DNA from: Oreohelix idahoensis
Lineage: Eukaryota > Mollusca > Gastropoda > Stylommatophora > Oreohelicidae
Assembly (NCBI GenBank): GCA_024509875.1
Contig: JAMPIV010013769.1
Coordinates: forward strand, 54,271 to 118,270
Reading direction: 5' to 3'
Length of the DNA: 64,000 nt
The notes beneath the pieces were generated by a model, which was not told where the DNA came from, ran no database searches, and worked only from the letters and a program-made list of their open reading frames with translations. Within the stretch, counting starts at the first letter, position 1. Each line of letters begins with the position of its first letter. Made by a program: the position numbers and the translations under genes. Below are positions 22,372-36,705 of this stretch, piece after piece.

Positions 22372-23367
22372 CTGGTTGTTCCTGTAGCGACATTGTTTCT
22401 ATAAATACACTGTTGTATACGCGTGTGCCTGATCCATCCTGTCATACGTCCATCCTTGCTAGTCTTACGTTTGATGCCAGATTCTAGTAATCTTAACCTT
22501 CATGATTCGTCTGTTACAATGTTGTTTTCTATCAGGCGATCATTAACTGACCTTAGTATTTGTCCCTATTCTATTCCCCACTTTGGGTGCTCTCGAAGCT
22601 AGACAGAGCGGACACACCTGTTAAAAAATACAAGAAGCAGAGACTAGAATCATTATCGTTGCCTGTTTACCTTGGTAGCTTAAACCCTAACAGAATTAGT
22701 CATGCTTCGAGTGACGCATATAAACCAAACTGAAAAACTAGGCCCGTGTCAAGCTGCGAAGGCACCATTCTTTTCGCTCCAGCACCTCTCTAACACGATT
22801 CCAATCACTGAGGTAGGAACTAAATTTGACACTGGGTGATCAATGTCAGCGACACACGTCAGACGATACACGCATACGTGTTTTTATATCTGATATGTGA
22901 TAACCCACAAATGCCCACCTATTTGCGCATAGCTGACATTCCACTTAGGGATTATTCTGCTGTTTTGGTTTGTGGTCCGTGCACGGAAAAGCCGGTGTGT
23001 GTCTTACGTACGGGATACACAGTTCAACCCAGTGTAGGTTATAATTTGGGTATAACGTGTTTGTTATTTTGTATAACATATTTAGATTAGATGTCTTTTC
23101 TGTGTTGGTTGTTTCAGGTTGAACTTTCTCTGTCGTTTGTTGTGACCTTGCCTAATGTCAGTAGTGTATGTGCTATATCCCCTTACGTGTTCCTAGGCTA
23201 ATCTCTCTATACCCTGTTACATTGTGACGGACCAGTGGTTGTTGATGTAATCTTCCTGGTTTTAATTGACTGCAGTTGACTTTATCTTAAATATATCTAC
23301 TGGACATTTGTTGGTTTGTTAGTACTGGTAGTTTTTATTTATTTTTATATTTGTACTTCTCATAATG
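22372..23367. other. Intergenic, no recognisable gene
   Basis: No frame with a motif and no tandem array. Codon-like small frames (for example 22836-23090) are unsupported. Confidence 0.45.
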
Positions 23368-23605
23368 ATGATTGGGTTAGAGCTCTGGTCTCTTGTGGCA
23401 AAGGTGCCTGGTTAGAATCACAGTACCGACACGCTCCAGTCTATCCAGCTGTAAATGGGTACCTGACTGCTGTTTGAGTTAGGGAAGGAAAAGGCAGCGA
23501 GGAAGGGAACTTGTCACCCCACCTCTCGATGCTGGACCTAGTATGGTGAAGTCTGTAACACTTTACTCTCCTACGACAGTATTTGCTATGAGACTTCCTT
23601 TTTAC
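23368..23605 (+). mobile_element. tRNA-derived SINE S2, copy 1
   Basis: Head with pol III promoter-like boxes (GGTTAGAGCTCTGGTCTC as A box region; GGTTAGAATCAC as degenerate B box). The body contains GCAGCGAGGAAGGGAA and GGACCTAGTATGGTGAAG, shared with copies at 50503, 54325, 56170, 58149 and 62268. Confidence 0.78.
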
Positions 23606-23763
23606 TGATGATGGGGGGTATGTTTTAAATGCTTTATTTGTCCTTTATGATTGTCATTAGGTCTGGTAGTTATATGTTCATTTTTAATTGATGGTATTGT
23701 TTTGTAACGCACATTGACAGGTCCTTTTAAGACGAACAAAATCATTAAAAAATATTAATTCAC

Positions 23764-23778
23764 CCACGCAGTTTTAGC
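23764..23778. repeat. Target-site duplication, family A copy 2, left
   Basis: CCACGCAGTTTTAGC, matched with one mismatch by CCACGCAGTTGTAGC at 24653-24667. Confidence 0.8.
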
Positions 23779-24652
23779 TTACTTACTTACTTAGTCGTTC
23801 CCCTTCTACCGTGAGGTGTAGAGGTTTGGAAGAGAGAGCGCCAGACTATCCTATCAGCTGTCTTCTTCCTGGCCTGGTTCCATTCTAGTCCTCGGTCCTT
23901 CAAATATTGTCTAATGTTGTCCTCCCAGCGGACTCTGGGTCGTCCTGGGGGTCTGGATCCCTGGCTCTTTGTTTCCCATGCTTGTCGTGGTAGCCGATAT
24001 TCCCCCATTCTGCAGACATGGTCAAACCATCTTAGTTGGGACTGTTCTACTTGGGTCTGCAGGGGGTGGGATTTTAGGCCTTGATGTATCGTCTGGTTGC
24101 GGACCATGTCTCTTCTTGTTACTTCAACCACCTTCCTCAGATACCTCATTTCTGAGGTTTGGATCTGGCTTTTGTGGGTTGTAGTCATTGCCCATGGCTC
24201 GCATCCATATGTCGAAACTGGGACATAGGTGGAGCGGTATACAGCCATCTTCGTTTTCTTAACAACCTCTCTCTTGCTGAGGACTCCTCGATTTATGGCC
24301 TGAAAAAGTCTCCCAGCTGCTGCTTTTCGAGTGGCCAACTCTTCTTTGATGCCTCCCTTTCGGTCTATAATAGCTCCGAGGTATTTAAAGTGGCCGACCT
24401 GCTCCAAGACCTGTTCTCCCAGCTTAATCTGATGTCTTCTTTCTTCTCGTGATATCACCATGGATTTTGTTTTAGAGCTGCTTATGAAAATTGGTGTTAT
24501 GATGGCAATCTCCCAATCCTTTGGTATGGTCTTGTTGCACCACGCTGCCTGTAGGAACCCTTAAGAGTAATAGGTCACCTGATGCTCCCATGTACTTAAC
24601 CATTTCTAGTGTTATACCATCATCCCTGCTGCTTTGCCCATCTTGATTTTCT
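23779..24652 (-). mobile_element. Family A retrotransposon, copy 2, internally deleted
   Basis: An 874-bp copy on the - strand with its own 15-bp target duplication. The 5' side begins at the KIKMGKAAG region; after IITPIF the sequence jumps at about 24486 directly to SSSKTKSMVISREE, so most of the reverse transcriptase, including motif A and FADD, is missing. The 3' part (frame 23787-24461) is intact through VRWEDNIRQYLKDRGLEWN to the terminal GRRGTTK and the TAAG-type tail. It supplies the reference bases that reveal two lesions in copy 1. It cannot make a working enzyme. Confidence 0.88.
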
Positions 24653-24724
24653 CCACGCAGTTGTAGCACGGGAAGTAAAATAAATTACCAATCATTTAAA
24701 AAAGCAACAAAGGCCCAAATAGAT

Positions 24725-25050
24725 GTTTACTCATCAATCTTCAGAACCACAAGGAGCATATGCCTTCAACAAACTTACGCTAAGTCTTCCTGTCCTGTGT
24801 CAAGTCTTCCTGTCACGTGTCAAGTCTTCCTGTCCTGTGTCCAGTCTTCCTGTCACGTGTCATCAGCTCAAAGTCTTTCCATGTTTTCCTCACTCCTTTC
24901 ATGTCTCCAGTTATCTTCTCCACGTGTTCTCCTGCCTTCCTCTGCCGCTCTTACCCTGGGGATTCCAGACCAAGGTCTGCCATGTAATATTATCACCAGG
25001 TGTCCTCAGTGTCGGTCCTATACACCTTGAGCGTCTTCTTCTCAATCATA
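24725..25050 (-). pseudogene. Family C retrotransposon 3' fragment (C1)
   Basis: On the reverse strand it matches the end of family C (compare 47930-48250): text corresponding to FWNPQGKR..., the CTGGGGATTCCAGACCAAGG landmark, and the AGGAGCATATGCCTTCAACA terminus. A short local duplication of the AAGTCTTCCTGTC block is present. The match resumes at about 25895-25945 (CACTTGTCTGGTTCTTGTCA) beyond the 45-bp array, so the copy was split. Confidence 0.65.
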
Positions 25051-25219
25051 ATTTGTTCCACATTTAAATGCATGTGAGAAAAAATGGATTCTGTATACAA
25101 GACGAGAGAAAGGAAGGGCAGAATGTCAGATGGGCCCGCGTGACTAATTCTGAACCCTTTGAGGTTTGCTGCCATGTCCTCTTCTGGGACTTCTGTCCAT
25201 GAAAAACTGTTTGGAGATG

Positions 25220-25862
25220 TCAGGAACCGTGACTGCTGAGTTTATTACAGTCATTAATGTGGAAGTCTGAGGGTGAAGAGCTGCGTTTATTACAGTCATT
25301 AATGTGGAAGTCTGAGGGTGAAGAGCTGCGTTTATTACAGTCATTAATGTGGAAGTCTGAAGGTGAAGAACTGCATATATTACAGTCATTAATGTGGGAG
25401 TCTGAAGGTGAAGAGCTGCGTTTATTACAGTCATTAATGTGGAAGTCAGAAGGTGAAGAACTGCATATTTTACAGTCATTAATGTGGAAGCCTGAAGGTG
25501 AAGAGCTGCGTTTATTAGTCATTAATGTGGAAGTCTGAAGGTGAAGAGCTGCGTTTATTACAGTCATTAATGTGGAAGTCTGAAGGTGAAGAACTGCATA
25601 TATTACAGTCATTAATGTGGAAGTCTGAGGGCGAAGAGCTGCATTTATTACAGTCATTAACGTGGAAGTCTGAAGGTGAAGAACTCCATATATTACAGTC
25701 ATTAATGTGGAAGTCTGAGGGTGCAGCGGTGCTTATTACAGTCATTAATGTGGAAGTCTGAAGGTGAAGAGCTCCGTTTATTACAGTCATTAACATGGAA
25801 GTCTGAAGGTGAAGAGCTGCGTTTATTACAGTCATTAACATGGAAGTCTGACGGTGAAGAAG
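25220..25862 (+). repeat. Minisatellite, 45-bp unit, about 14 copies
   Basis: Unit core ATTAATGTGGAAGTCTGAAG followed by GTGAAGAGCTGCGTTTATTA and CAGTC. Forty-five is a multiple of three, so frames on both strands stay open (15-residue repeats such as MWKSEGEELRLLQSL), but the third-position pattern gives no sign of selection and one unit lost bases (25500-25530). It sits between two family C segments and may derive partly from them. Confidence 0.92.
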
Positions 25863-25894
25863 AAAAAGAAACCATTAGAGAATAAAGTTTGCCT

Positions 25895-25950
25895 TTTGTT
25901 CCGTTCCACCAGCACTTGTCTGGTTCTTGTCATCAGTTCCCAGAAGATAT
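25895..25950 (-). pseudogene. Family C fragment, continuation
   Basis: CACTTGTCTGGTTCTTGTCA then TCAGTTCC matches the family C segment encoding ELMTRTRQ-V, continuing the copy broken by the minisatellite. Confidence 0.6.
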
Positions 25951-26159
25951 AGTTGAGCTAATAGTAATTGTAGTTAAAAAAAAAAGATGGAAGATGATAC
26001 ATTAAACCAAAGTCTACGAACCTCAAACAACGCAAAATGGTAAAGAAAGATAACCTAAAAGAATGTGGAAGGCGATACATCATAAATACTCCAGATGTTA
26101 AGCAGTCCACAACTTTGTGCTTTTGAAAACCTAAGCCTTAAAACTAATTGTCCTCCCTC

Positions 26160-26392
26160 ACTAACCGCTAAACATGGCACCAGAATAGGATTTTGGAATG
26201 TAAGAACAATGAACGGCTGGCCAAAAGTAACCTGGCGGAAAACTGTGGAAGCAGAGATGCAATGATGGCTGTCGACCGAGCAAAGTGGAGACAGTTTGTT
26301 GTTGCCCTACAAGACGCCACTAGGCGTGATGGTTACTCATTGCTTTGTCAGTCAGCGACGAAGGACCAAAGAAAGAGAAGAAAATGATAATA
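26160..26392 (+). mobile_element. Family B derivative with large internal deletion
   Basis: The 5' part encodes TRIGFWNVRTMN, the start of the family B endonuclease. At about 26212 it jumps straight to WPKVTWRKTVEAEMQ, the last 60 or so codons, continuing through AKWRQFVVALQDATRRDGY to a tail of AAAGAAAGAGAAG. All catalytic regions are gone. Either a deletion after insertion or a copied deletion derivative. Confidence 0.75.
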
Positions 26393-26604
26393 TCTCCCCC
26401 AATCAAAGAATTATGACTTTTTTCTTCAAGCTCATATGCTGAGATTTATTTTGAATTTCCTATAATTCAAAATTAAACAAAAACCTTATTGTACAACTAT
26501 ATTTTCTAGGAGCTTTAATCGAGCTTACAGTGACAACGCAGGCGAACATAGAACTTGACACCCCTACAAAATGGTAGATGGTATTTCCCTGATACCTTCA
26601 GTGT

Positions 26605-26800
26605 CAGCTCCGTGGTTTAGCGGCAAGCAACACAGGAGCTCTGGGATTCTACTTTAGAAACTGGGAGCTATTTAAAAAATCTAGCTTGATTAAATCATGT
26701 CTGTTTTCACATTTCAGAGTATTTGGTGGACAAAATGAATCTTATATGTAACTTTACGTGGTGAAAATTTTCAACTAAATATTTTTTTTAATTTTATGAA
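26605..26800 (+). repeat. Dispersed repeat R2, part 1
   Basis: A tRNA-like head (AGCTCCGTGGTTTAGCGG) followed by sequence matching 44940-45100 (TTGATTAAATCATG.CTGTTTTCA.TTTCAGAGT). The remaining part of the same repeat appears at 27565-27700, so an insertion of about 760 bp may separate them. Confidence 0.5.
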
Positions 26801-26804
26801 TACA

Positions 26805-27560
26805 AATATTCCATTCAACCTCTGATGGGTTTTAATTAGGATATATTGTGTCCATAATTGCGTATACTGTTTTCAGTTGCCTATACCTCATCATGGTATC
26901 GTTCCTGCTTGCCAGTTGTTGTAAACAGAGTATATTAAAAGTGTCAAATTGTGTGGATGGACGTGCGTGTGTGGTGGGTTTTACATTGTGCCAGAATGGT
27001 AGTCTCTCACACATGGTGGTTACTGGGGGGGAGAGAAGCCGGGGTGTTTGGGAGGACATTTACGTGTGCCACTAAATACAAACATCATCTCATACCCCCA
27101 AAAGCAAACAAGACATCTAGCCATCATTCACACCTCACAGTGGTCGTCCACTCATCACATCACGCAATTTATGCTATTTTTATGCTACAATATACATATG
27201 TGGAAGTGAACCTCCGTCTGTGAGGCTAATTACACCCTCATTGACTCTTGAAGTCATTCACACACTTCCAGGGATTCCCACTGTTGTGTGAAACTTGTTG
27301 AGAACCCAGCATTGCACACTAAGCTTGGAGAAGTCACTTGAACACCGAACATAATTCTTTGACCTGGTTGACTGCATTCGGGAGAATCTCTCTATGGGCC
27401 CAGTGATAGGCAGGGGAGCTGAGAAGTGGCTCTGTGCAGGACGTGACAATTCCTAGGGAGAGCCCAGAATCAGCACACAGTATTTTAGCTCTGCATAGTT
27501 GGAGAGCCCTATTGGATGGCGGAGAATGCACTCACACAAATCCTTATATAGTAATTTGTT
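26805..27560. other. Sequence between two halves of repeat R2
   Basis: Holds a block at 26808-26851 (ATTCAACCTCTGATGGGTTT) also found at 34829-34868, and a block at 27417-27490 (GAGAAGTGGCTCTGTGCAGG) also found at 57312-57390. It is therefore itself made of dispersed repeats. No gene is recognised. Confidence 0.45.
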
Positions 27561-27564
27561 ATAT

Positions 27565-27700
27565 ATTTGTACCGAATATTAACCTTACTTCAATAAGAAT
27601 CGCGTTCGTGTCTCATACAGTTCTCGATTACAGTGAACTTTTGTTGAAAGTTAGCTGGTCAGTTTTACCCGGGAGTGCAGCAAAAGTATCTCTAATCCTG
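27565..27700 (+). repeat. Dispersed repeat R2, part 2
   Basis: Matches 45130-45240 in the same order and orientation (ACCGAAT.TTAAC.TTC, then TCGATTA.AGTGAA). Confidence 0.5.
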
Positions 27701-27989
27701 GAGTTATCGCGCTTTTAAGCCCCGGCGCTAGAGGGTAAATCTAAAATTTCTCTCGCTTCTAAATTCTTTCTTGTTCCCCCCTTCGTCGCCCAGAGATCTA
27801 CCAAATTATCCACTGTGGTCTACCTGTAACCGACCCGTCTCTTACACAGTCCGGTAGGAGAATGGGTTCAAGAAGGCGACAGTAGTCTGGAGGCCGCCAT
27901 GTTTTGTGGATACGCGGCGTTTAGATTCGAGTAGGAAATTTTTTTTTTTTAAATTTGTAAAACGACCTCGGTGTTTGTCAGACGTTATT

Positions 27990-28320
27990 ATTTTGACAAA
28001 GCGCGAAACAGGGTTGGGGTTAGGTTAAGGTTAGCTGATTGACAAGGCTCGAAATAGGGTTGGTTTTATGTTAAGGCTAGCTGATTGACAAGATCGAAAC
28101 AGGGTTGCAGTTAGGTTACGGCTAGCTGTTTAACAAAGCTAAAAAACCGGGTTGTGGTTAGGTTAAAGTTAGCTGTTTGACAAAGCTCAAAACAGGGTTG
28201 GGATTAGGTTAAGACTAGATGCTTGAAAAAAGCTAAAAACATGGGTTCGGGGTAGGTTAAGACTAGCTGTTTCACAACACTTGAAACAGGGTTAGGGTTA
28301 GGGTTAGGTAAGGCTAGCTG
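27990..28320 (+). repeat. Degenerate about-60-bp tandem repeat ending in telomere-like motif
   Basis: Five to six imperfect units with landmarks ACAGGGTTGGGGTTAGGTTA and AGCTGTTTGACAAAGC. The last unit contains three successive TTAGGG-type hexamers (GGGTTAGGGTTAGGGTTAGG at about 28289-28308). Earlier units carry related GGTTAGGTTAAGG text. Confidence 0.8.
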
Positions 28321-28905
28321 TAACGTACATATAAATGCAACCAGGCAAACGCAGTCTACTGTGCACTAATTCTACTGGAGAACGTTATTTGTGAGGATGG
28401 TTACATTCATCATCATCATTACGCTTGAACAACCTGTAAAGCATAGGCGTTGGGTCATTTCACTGCATGCTGTCCTAGCTTGTGCCATCCGTTTAAAATC
28501 TCTCCATGTTTTACCAGGGCCTGAATGGGGAGCAAAAAATAGTAGCACTGTACCTACCATGCATGTCATAAAAAGCGACTAAGAAGGATTGGGCATGCGA
28601 CCGGCTACCCCATCATAGTTGACATTGACTACGAAAGAGCGACCAGCTCAGCAACCCTAGATAATCAACAACAGCAACAACAACCCCATGATATAAAAAA
28701 CATGAAGCCACAACAACTTCAACAAACAAAATGAACTGAAGTCAACTGAAGAAAATAAAACTCAGCCATCATAGACAGAAGAAGATCCTCTGGCAAGGAG
28801 GCTCATGAAGCAACTCAGAGACAGCCGACCAAGTACCTATGGACAAGAGATGAGAAGATGATGCTGGCAGTAGAATTGACATCCACTGAGGAAATATTTG
28901 ATATT
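28321..28905. other. Intergenic, possible SINE or leader-type repeat
   Basis: Contains CATGTTTTACCAGGGCCTG and GCGACCGGCTACCCCATCAT, which look like dispersed-repeat text, but I see no second copy here and no gene. Confidence 0.3.
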
Positions 28906-28910
28906 CCGTC

Positions 28911-31404
28911 TGTCGTATATTTTTAGATAGGCTAGAAGATATTTATGGTCCCGTCTGAGCAGAGGTGATAGTGGTAAATAGGTGAGACTAAAGGTGTAGA
29001 AATAGATTTCGCGAGTGAATAGTAAAGGAGAAAAAGTTGTCTCTGGACTGAATAGTTTCTCTAGTCCAGCCTATCTATACGACTATATTGTAGTGTAAGA
29101 CACTCTTCCAACCCCTTATCTCTATAAAGATAAGTTTAACTAGACACACCCACACACAATTATGTGACAACAAGACACACAAAACGTGAAAAACTATGGT
29201 TAATTGGGTATGGGTCTGACCAACACACACATGAGTTCTTTTTGTTGTTTATTATCATTTAAACTTTTTACAACATCAAACATATAGAGACATCAAATAA
29301 ATCAAGTTTACAGATATATGAAAATAACTGAATAAGTGCCCTCCCCTTGTTGAAAAAGGATCCCAAAAGAAGTTAATAACCCAAAGGTCAAAGATAAACA
29401 CTACGGTACAGAATAGACTATGAAGAACAAGTTCCCCCACTAAATTACTACTCAGTAAAGTACTCAGTTTAGCGAAAATAAAAAAAAAAAGAAGTTAGTA
29501 CAATGATTGTAACAAAGGAAAATATTCACTCTCTCTATTTCTCACTCTTTCATATGTGGCCACAAACACGCTTGCTTACCTAATCAGGTGTTGGTATCCC
29601 TTGAAAAATTACAATAGTCTGAACCTATACTGTCAGGTGGGTTGCCCAAATATGGCCCCAGTCCAGCCTTTATATCGAATAATAATTACAAGGTGGACGC
29701 CAAATTTGGTGGTTTAATTTTCCTGGATGAATCGTGTCACCGCAAATAGTTACTGAAGCAAGATGTTCTCGGGACGTTCACAGTTGCAAAAGGAGAAAAG
29801 TAATTCCTGTATTGTCAAGCATCTGGTTGCTAAGACAAATGTTACAATATGTAAAACTGATAATGGTGGTAAATCCTATCGGCTGGCTCTTATGGTGAGT
29901 TCCGATTTTGAAACAGCGTAGTTTTTCGGGATCACTCCGTTGCTACGGCTGTCAAGCATCAGGAATATGTTCTTTCGTATGCCCAGTGGGCTGGAAAAAT
30001 TGGATAAATAATTCTGGGTAATGTACCATCCAGTTACGATTAATCTTACTGTTTATTGGTCTCTTGGGCCCAACCGGTTCACGAAGGAACTTAGACTGGT
30101 AGCCACAAAGAAGACACCATTAATCCTTCACTGAATGAAGAAAGAGTACCGAACAGGTCCAAAATCGAAGACCCAAAATAATAATAATGGTACTAGTAAT
30201 GTTAGGCCGCTGGTTTTGATCAGGTGCTAGATAAGGAAGAAAAGAACATTAAAAAAAAACTGCTACTATCCTATCCACCCGTAAGTTTTCTGCTATGGAA
30301 GGTCGGGAAAAAGGGTATGTGCCCTCTCCCGTTATTGCCCGCGAGAAAATGCACAGCGCACAAAGTCAATTATTATTTACTTTATCCATACGCGCACTTT
30401 AACAAAAATCGCCTGTCACTACTAGCTATTTGTCGGCGTCTATTGTTTAGTCACATAACATTAACTCTAGTCACTTATTTAATTTCACACAATGAAATAT
30501 AACGCGAATTCTATTCGGTCACTCATCCGTCACTCTTAATAATCTCAGTCAGCTAAGCCGTATCTTCTTGTGTAAGAAAAATGGGGTGTTTGAAATTACA
30601 TTACTCTGAACGACTGGCAAGAAATATCTATGTGAGGTTATTTCACTAGTTTTAAACGCTAGGGAATTATAGTGAATAAAATGGTAAACCTAACACATTT
30701 TAACACTTAAGCACAATTTCTATTACCACGAATCAGAAAATGAAATCCCCACGGGACAATTTAACACATTTAGCGAAGAAATGGTTCTAGTCCGTCGTGC
30801 TTAGATTATCCAAGAATTTCTGAACAACGCTGATAACTGAATTTGAGAGAGCGCGGTATATATACAGATCATGGTGTTATCACCAGAAGACGTTACAATT
30901 CACACCTTCTGTATAGCAGAGAATCAGGAAACTACATTTTCCGGATCAAAGGTTTCTTCTTTCATTCTACTCAGCGATGCTGACCGACATCAGATGATTT
31001 TTCCGTGCACGGGCCTCTCTTAGATTGCGTCCCCTTTCACAGATCAAACATTACCTCCCCCTGAAACGTGCGAACATCAAAGTTGGTCAGAAAATATTAT
31101 CGCCCCTTGTCTCTCTTCAAACAATCCGTTATTTCTATGCGCATCTGTCTAATGGTCAATAATTGGCAAATCAGCTCGCGTGAGAAACTCAGGTAAACAA
31201 ACGCAATTCGCTCCCTTGTTAAACTGGCAGGTTTGCGAAAGTTGGTAAACAACTCTGTTGTTATGATCCAGAAAAAAAGGCGTGGATTCATAGGTGAGTC
31301 ATACAAACAGAAAATTGCGTGGTTTGGCTTAGCCAATGGTAGACACAAAATGGGAAAGCAAAGGCTGTCGGATTACTGTATCAATATTCCCATTCTACGT
31401 CACA
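28911..31404. mobile_element. Long LTR-like element (possible solo LTR), copy 2
   Basis: Begins TGTCGTATAT and ends ACGTCACA, flanked by the 5-bp duplication CCGTC (28906-28910 and 31405-31409). Length 2494 bp. Homologous along its length to 15267-20145 (without the Tigger insert): shared GTCTGAGCAGAGGTGATAGT near the left end, shared CACACAATT.TGTGACAA block, and a shared GGATTACTGTATCA / GATTACTGCTGCA ending. No coding frame with a motif. Two independent insertions with the same ends and duplication length support the element's definition. Confidence 0.72.
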
Positions 31405-31409
31405 CCGTC

Positions 31410-32070
31410 CACACTTAACAACAGCGCCCTTTACCTGTTCCCGACCCACACTCACAATAGCTCTCTCTTATCCTTCCCTTCCCCTGCCATGTATCTGGAC
31501 CAGACCTACTCACACATCTCACGCTGTTTTCTTATCTCTCCTGCCCCCCTCCCCCAACACACACGTGTTCACATATCTTTCGTGGTAATCTATTATTTCC
31601 ACACACACAAACAAATGTTTGTGCATCTTTCGGGATATTTGTTGTAATCAATTTTTTCTACATACACACATGATGATGTATCTCATGCTGTCCCCCGCCC
31701 CCCCCCCCCCCCCCCCCCCCACCCCACCCCCCCCCCCCACCCTTAAAAAAAAACATGCTGACGTATCTCACCCCGTTTTTCTTACCATCCGCCTCACACG
31801 TATTCACGTATCTCATGCTGTTGTTCTTATCCACACACTGACACACACACACACACACGTTCTTGTCTCTCCCTCTTCTTCGTTTAACCTTTCCATGTCC
31901 ACGCACACACACGTATTTAATATCACATGTATGACACATGGTCTTTCTTTAAGATCAGTGCTTCTTTATCTTCTGTGTGTGTGTGCTATGGATGTCTTTG
32001 ATTGTCTGGTGACAACTACTGATCCCTTCACAGAAAAAAATGCATATAAACGATTAATTTTATATCTACT
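31410..32070. other. Low-complexity sequence with poly-C and CA runs
   Basis: A C-rich tract with a few A lies at 31686-31741 and CA/CACG runs at 31825-31915. A frame over it (31619-32191) is proline- and histidine-rich only because of these runs and is not a gene. Confidence 0.7.
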
Positions 32071-32074
32071 ATAC

Positions 32075-34460
<2,386 letters not shown>

Positions 34461-34496
34461 TGAGTGTTTATTGTTAATGGTGAGCTCATTGATTGT

Positions 34497-34810
34497 CCCT
34501 TCAATGTTTAGAATTTGTAGGGTAAATAGGGTTCTCCTTTAAGTGTTTAGAATATGTTGAGTAAATAGGGTTATCACTTGAGTGTTTAGAATATGTTGAG
34601 TAAATAGGGTTGTCCCTTGAGTGTTTAGAATATGTTGAGTAAATAGGGTTATCACTTGAGTGTTTAGAATATGTTGAGTAAATAGGGTTATCACTTGAGT
34701 GTTTAGAATATGTTGAGTAAATAGGGTTCTCAATTGAGTGTTTAGAATATGTAGAGTTAAATGGGCTGTCCCTTGAGTGTTTATAATATTTAGAGCAAAC
34801 AGAAAGTTTT
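34497..34810 (+). repeat. Minisatellite, 39-bp unit, about eight copies, intronic
   Basis: Unit core TTTAGAATATGTTGAGTAAA then TAGGGTTATCACTTGAGTG. Partial units also occur right at the exon edge (34452-34475) and at 35118-35240, so the array was once longer or spread. Confidence 0.9.
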
Positions 34811-35379
34811 TTTTTTTTCGAACAAAGTATTCCGTTCAACCCTTGATGGGTTATAATTAGGATGTATAGTGTGGTAAATTCAAGATAATAACATCTGATT
34901 TCTGATATCTAAATATAGTATCTTCTCCCTCCTCCACTCTGTCCTAATAGAGTAAATTAAAACCACAATTATGTGAATGGATTTATGTGTGAGCTCCTTT
35001 TTCCAAAAAAGAAACAAACAATAAAAATACAAAAACAAACAAAAACATACAACAACAACAAAAACATACAACAACAACAAAAATAAACAAAGTAAAGTCT
35101 CTCATAACAGAAAGAAAGTTGTCCCTTGAGTGTTTAGAATGTGTGGGGTAAACAAGTGGGAACAGAGGTGCCCCTTGTTATTAAAACATGTAGGGGTACA
35201 TAGTGAGAAAGTGTGTTTTCCCTCGAGTGTTTAGAAGCTGTAAACAGTCAGTTGCTAAAAACATTACAATTCCAAGACAAGCATATCCATATTTTCATTC
35301 ATTTCTACCATCACACATGCATACATCTTTTTTTTTTTTAAAAACGTACGCAACTTGTATGGCTGTGTGAACAGTGTCA

Positions 35380-35930
35380 CTAATTTAGTGGTTGATTTCA
35401 CAAGCTTAATTCTGTTATAATGGTTGATTTCACAAGCGTAGTTCTTTTTAATTGTTGATTTTACAAACGTAGTTCTTTTTAGATGGTTGATTTCACAAGC
35501 TGAATTCTGTTAGTGGTTGATTTCACACGCTTAGTTCTTTTTAATGGTTGATTTCACAAGCGTAGTTCTTTTTAGATGGTTGATTTCACAAGCTTAGGTT
35601 TTCAATTATCATGGTTGATTTTGTAATCTTATTTCTATTTTGACATCAGATTTTATCAGCTTAAGTCTATTTTGATAGCTGATTTTGTAATCTTAGCTCT
35701 ATTTTGATTGTTAATTTCACAAGCCTATTTATATTTTGGTTGCTGATTTCATAACCGTAGCTCTTAAATTTTGGTGGCTGATTTCACAAGCTTAGTTCTT
35801 CTATTTTGATGGTTGATTTTGTTAGCTTAGGCCTATTTTTATAACTGGCATACTAAGCTTAGTTCTATTGTGATAGCTGTTTTCATAAATTTAGTTCTTT
35901 TGTTATGATTAATTTCACAAACGTGCTTGT
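35380..35930 (+). repeat. Degenerate tandem repeat, about 30-45-bp unit, intronic
   Basis: About fourteen diverged units with core GGTTGATTTCACAAGCTTAG followed by TTCT and a T-rich spacer. Ends close to the acceptor of the next exon. Older than the 39-bp array judging by divergence. Confidence 0.75.
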
Positions 35931-35953
35931 TTTATTTATGGCTGACATCATAA

Positions 35954-36148
<195 letters not shown>

Positions 36149-36149
36149 T

Positions 36150-36520
36150 AAGTTAGCACAGTCTGCAGCATTCCAGTCTGAAAATTTTACAGTCATCCTG
36201 TGTATTCTTAGAGCCATAAGGTAGTAAAAGTATTTTTTGGTGTAATTTACATACATTCACGTTCAAATATTTTCTTTGGACAGCTGGAAGATTGCAAAAG
36301 AACACCTGGGAGACTGTAGCTGAGGTTCAGATGTGTGAAAGAGAGACATGATGGCACTGGACATAAATCCAACAACCTGGGAGGACGAAGCTGCCGTTCG
36401 TACCAAGTGGCAATGTGTGCTTTTGTGCCACCTCAGATTAGATGAAAATTCATGTGCCATTATAAGAAGGAGGCTTCCCACAGAAATTAAATTAACAACT
36501 GGATGTCAAAAATGCAAGGA
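36150..36520. other. Intronic sequence, no recognised element
   Basis: Immediately follows the kinase exon; one small frame (36348-36590) shows no motif. Confidence 0.45.
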
Positions 36521-36705
36521 AACTGACTCGCCTAGATCTGGGAGACAACTAATTCATATTACAACAAGCCTAGATCTAGGAGACATCTGACTGAGTTTAT
36601 GACAAGCCTAGATCTGGGAGACGTCTAAGTCAGATTACGATAAGCCTAGATCTGGGAGACCACTGACTCGGATTATGATTAGCCTAGATCTGGGTGATTG
36701 TTGCG
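36520..36705 (+). repeat. Minisatellite, about 43-bp unit, four to five copies
   Basis: Core AGCCTAGATCTGGGAGAC repeated with divergent spacers. Confidence 0.8.

Noticed and set aside
25257..25761. 15-residue repeat protein (MWKSEGEELRLLQSL)
   Set aside because: It is the translation of a 45-bp minisatellite; the opposite strand is just as open, and there is no start, promoter or unique flanking domain.
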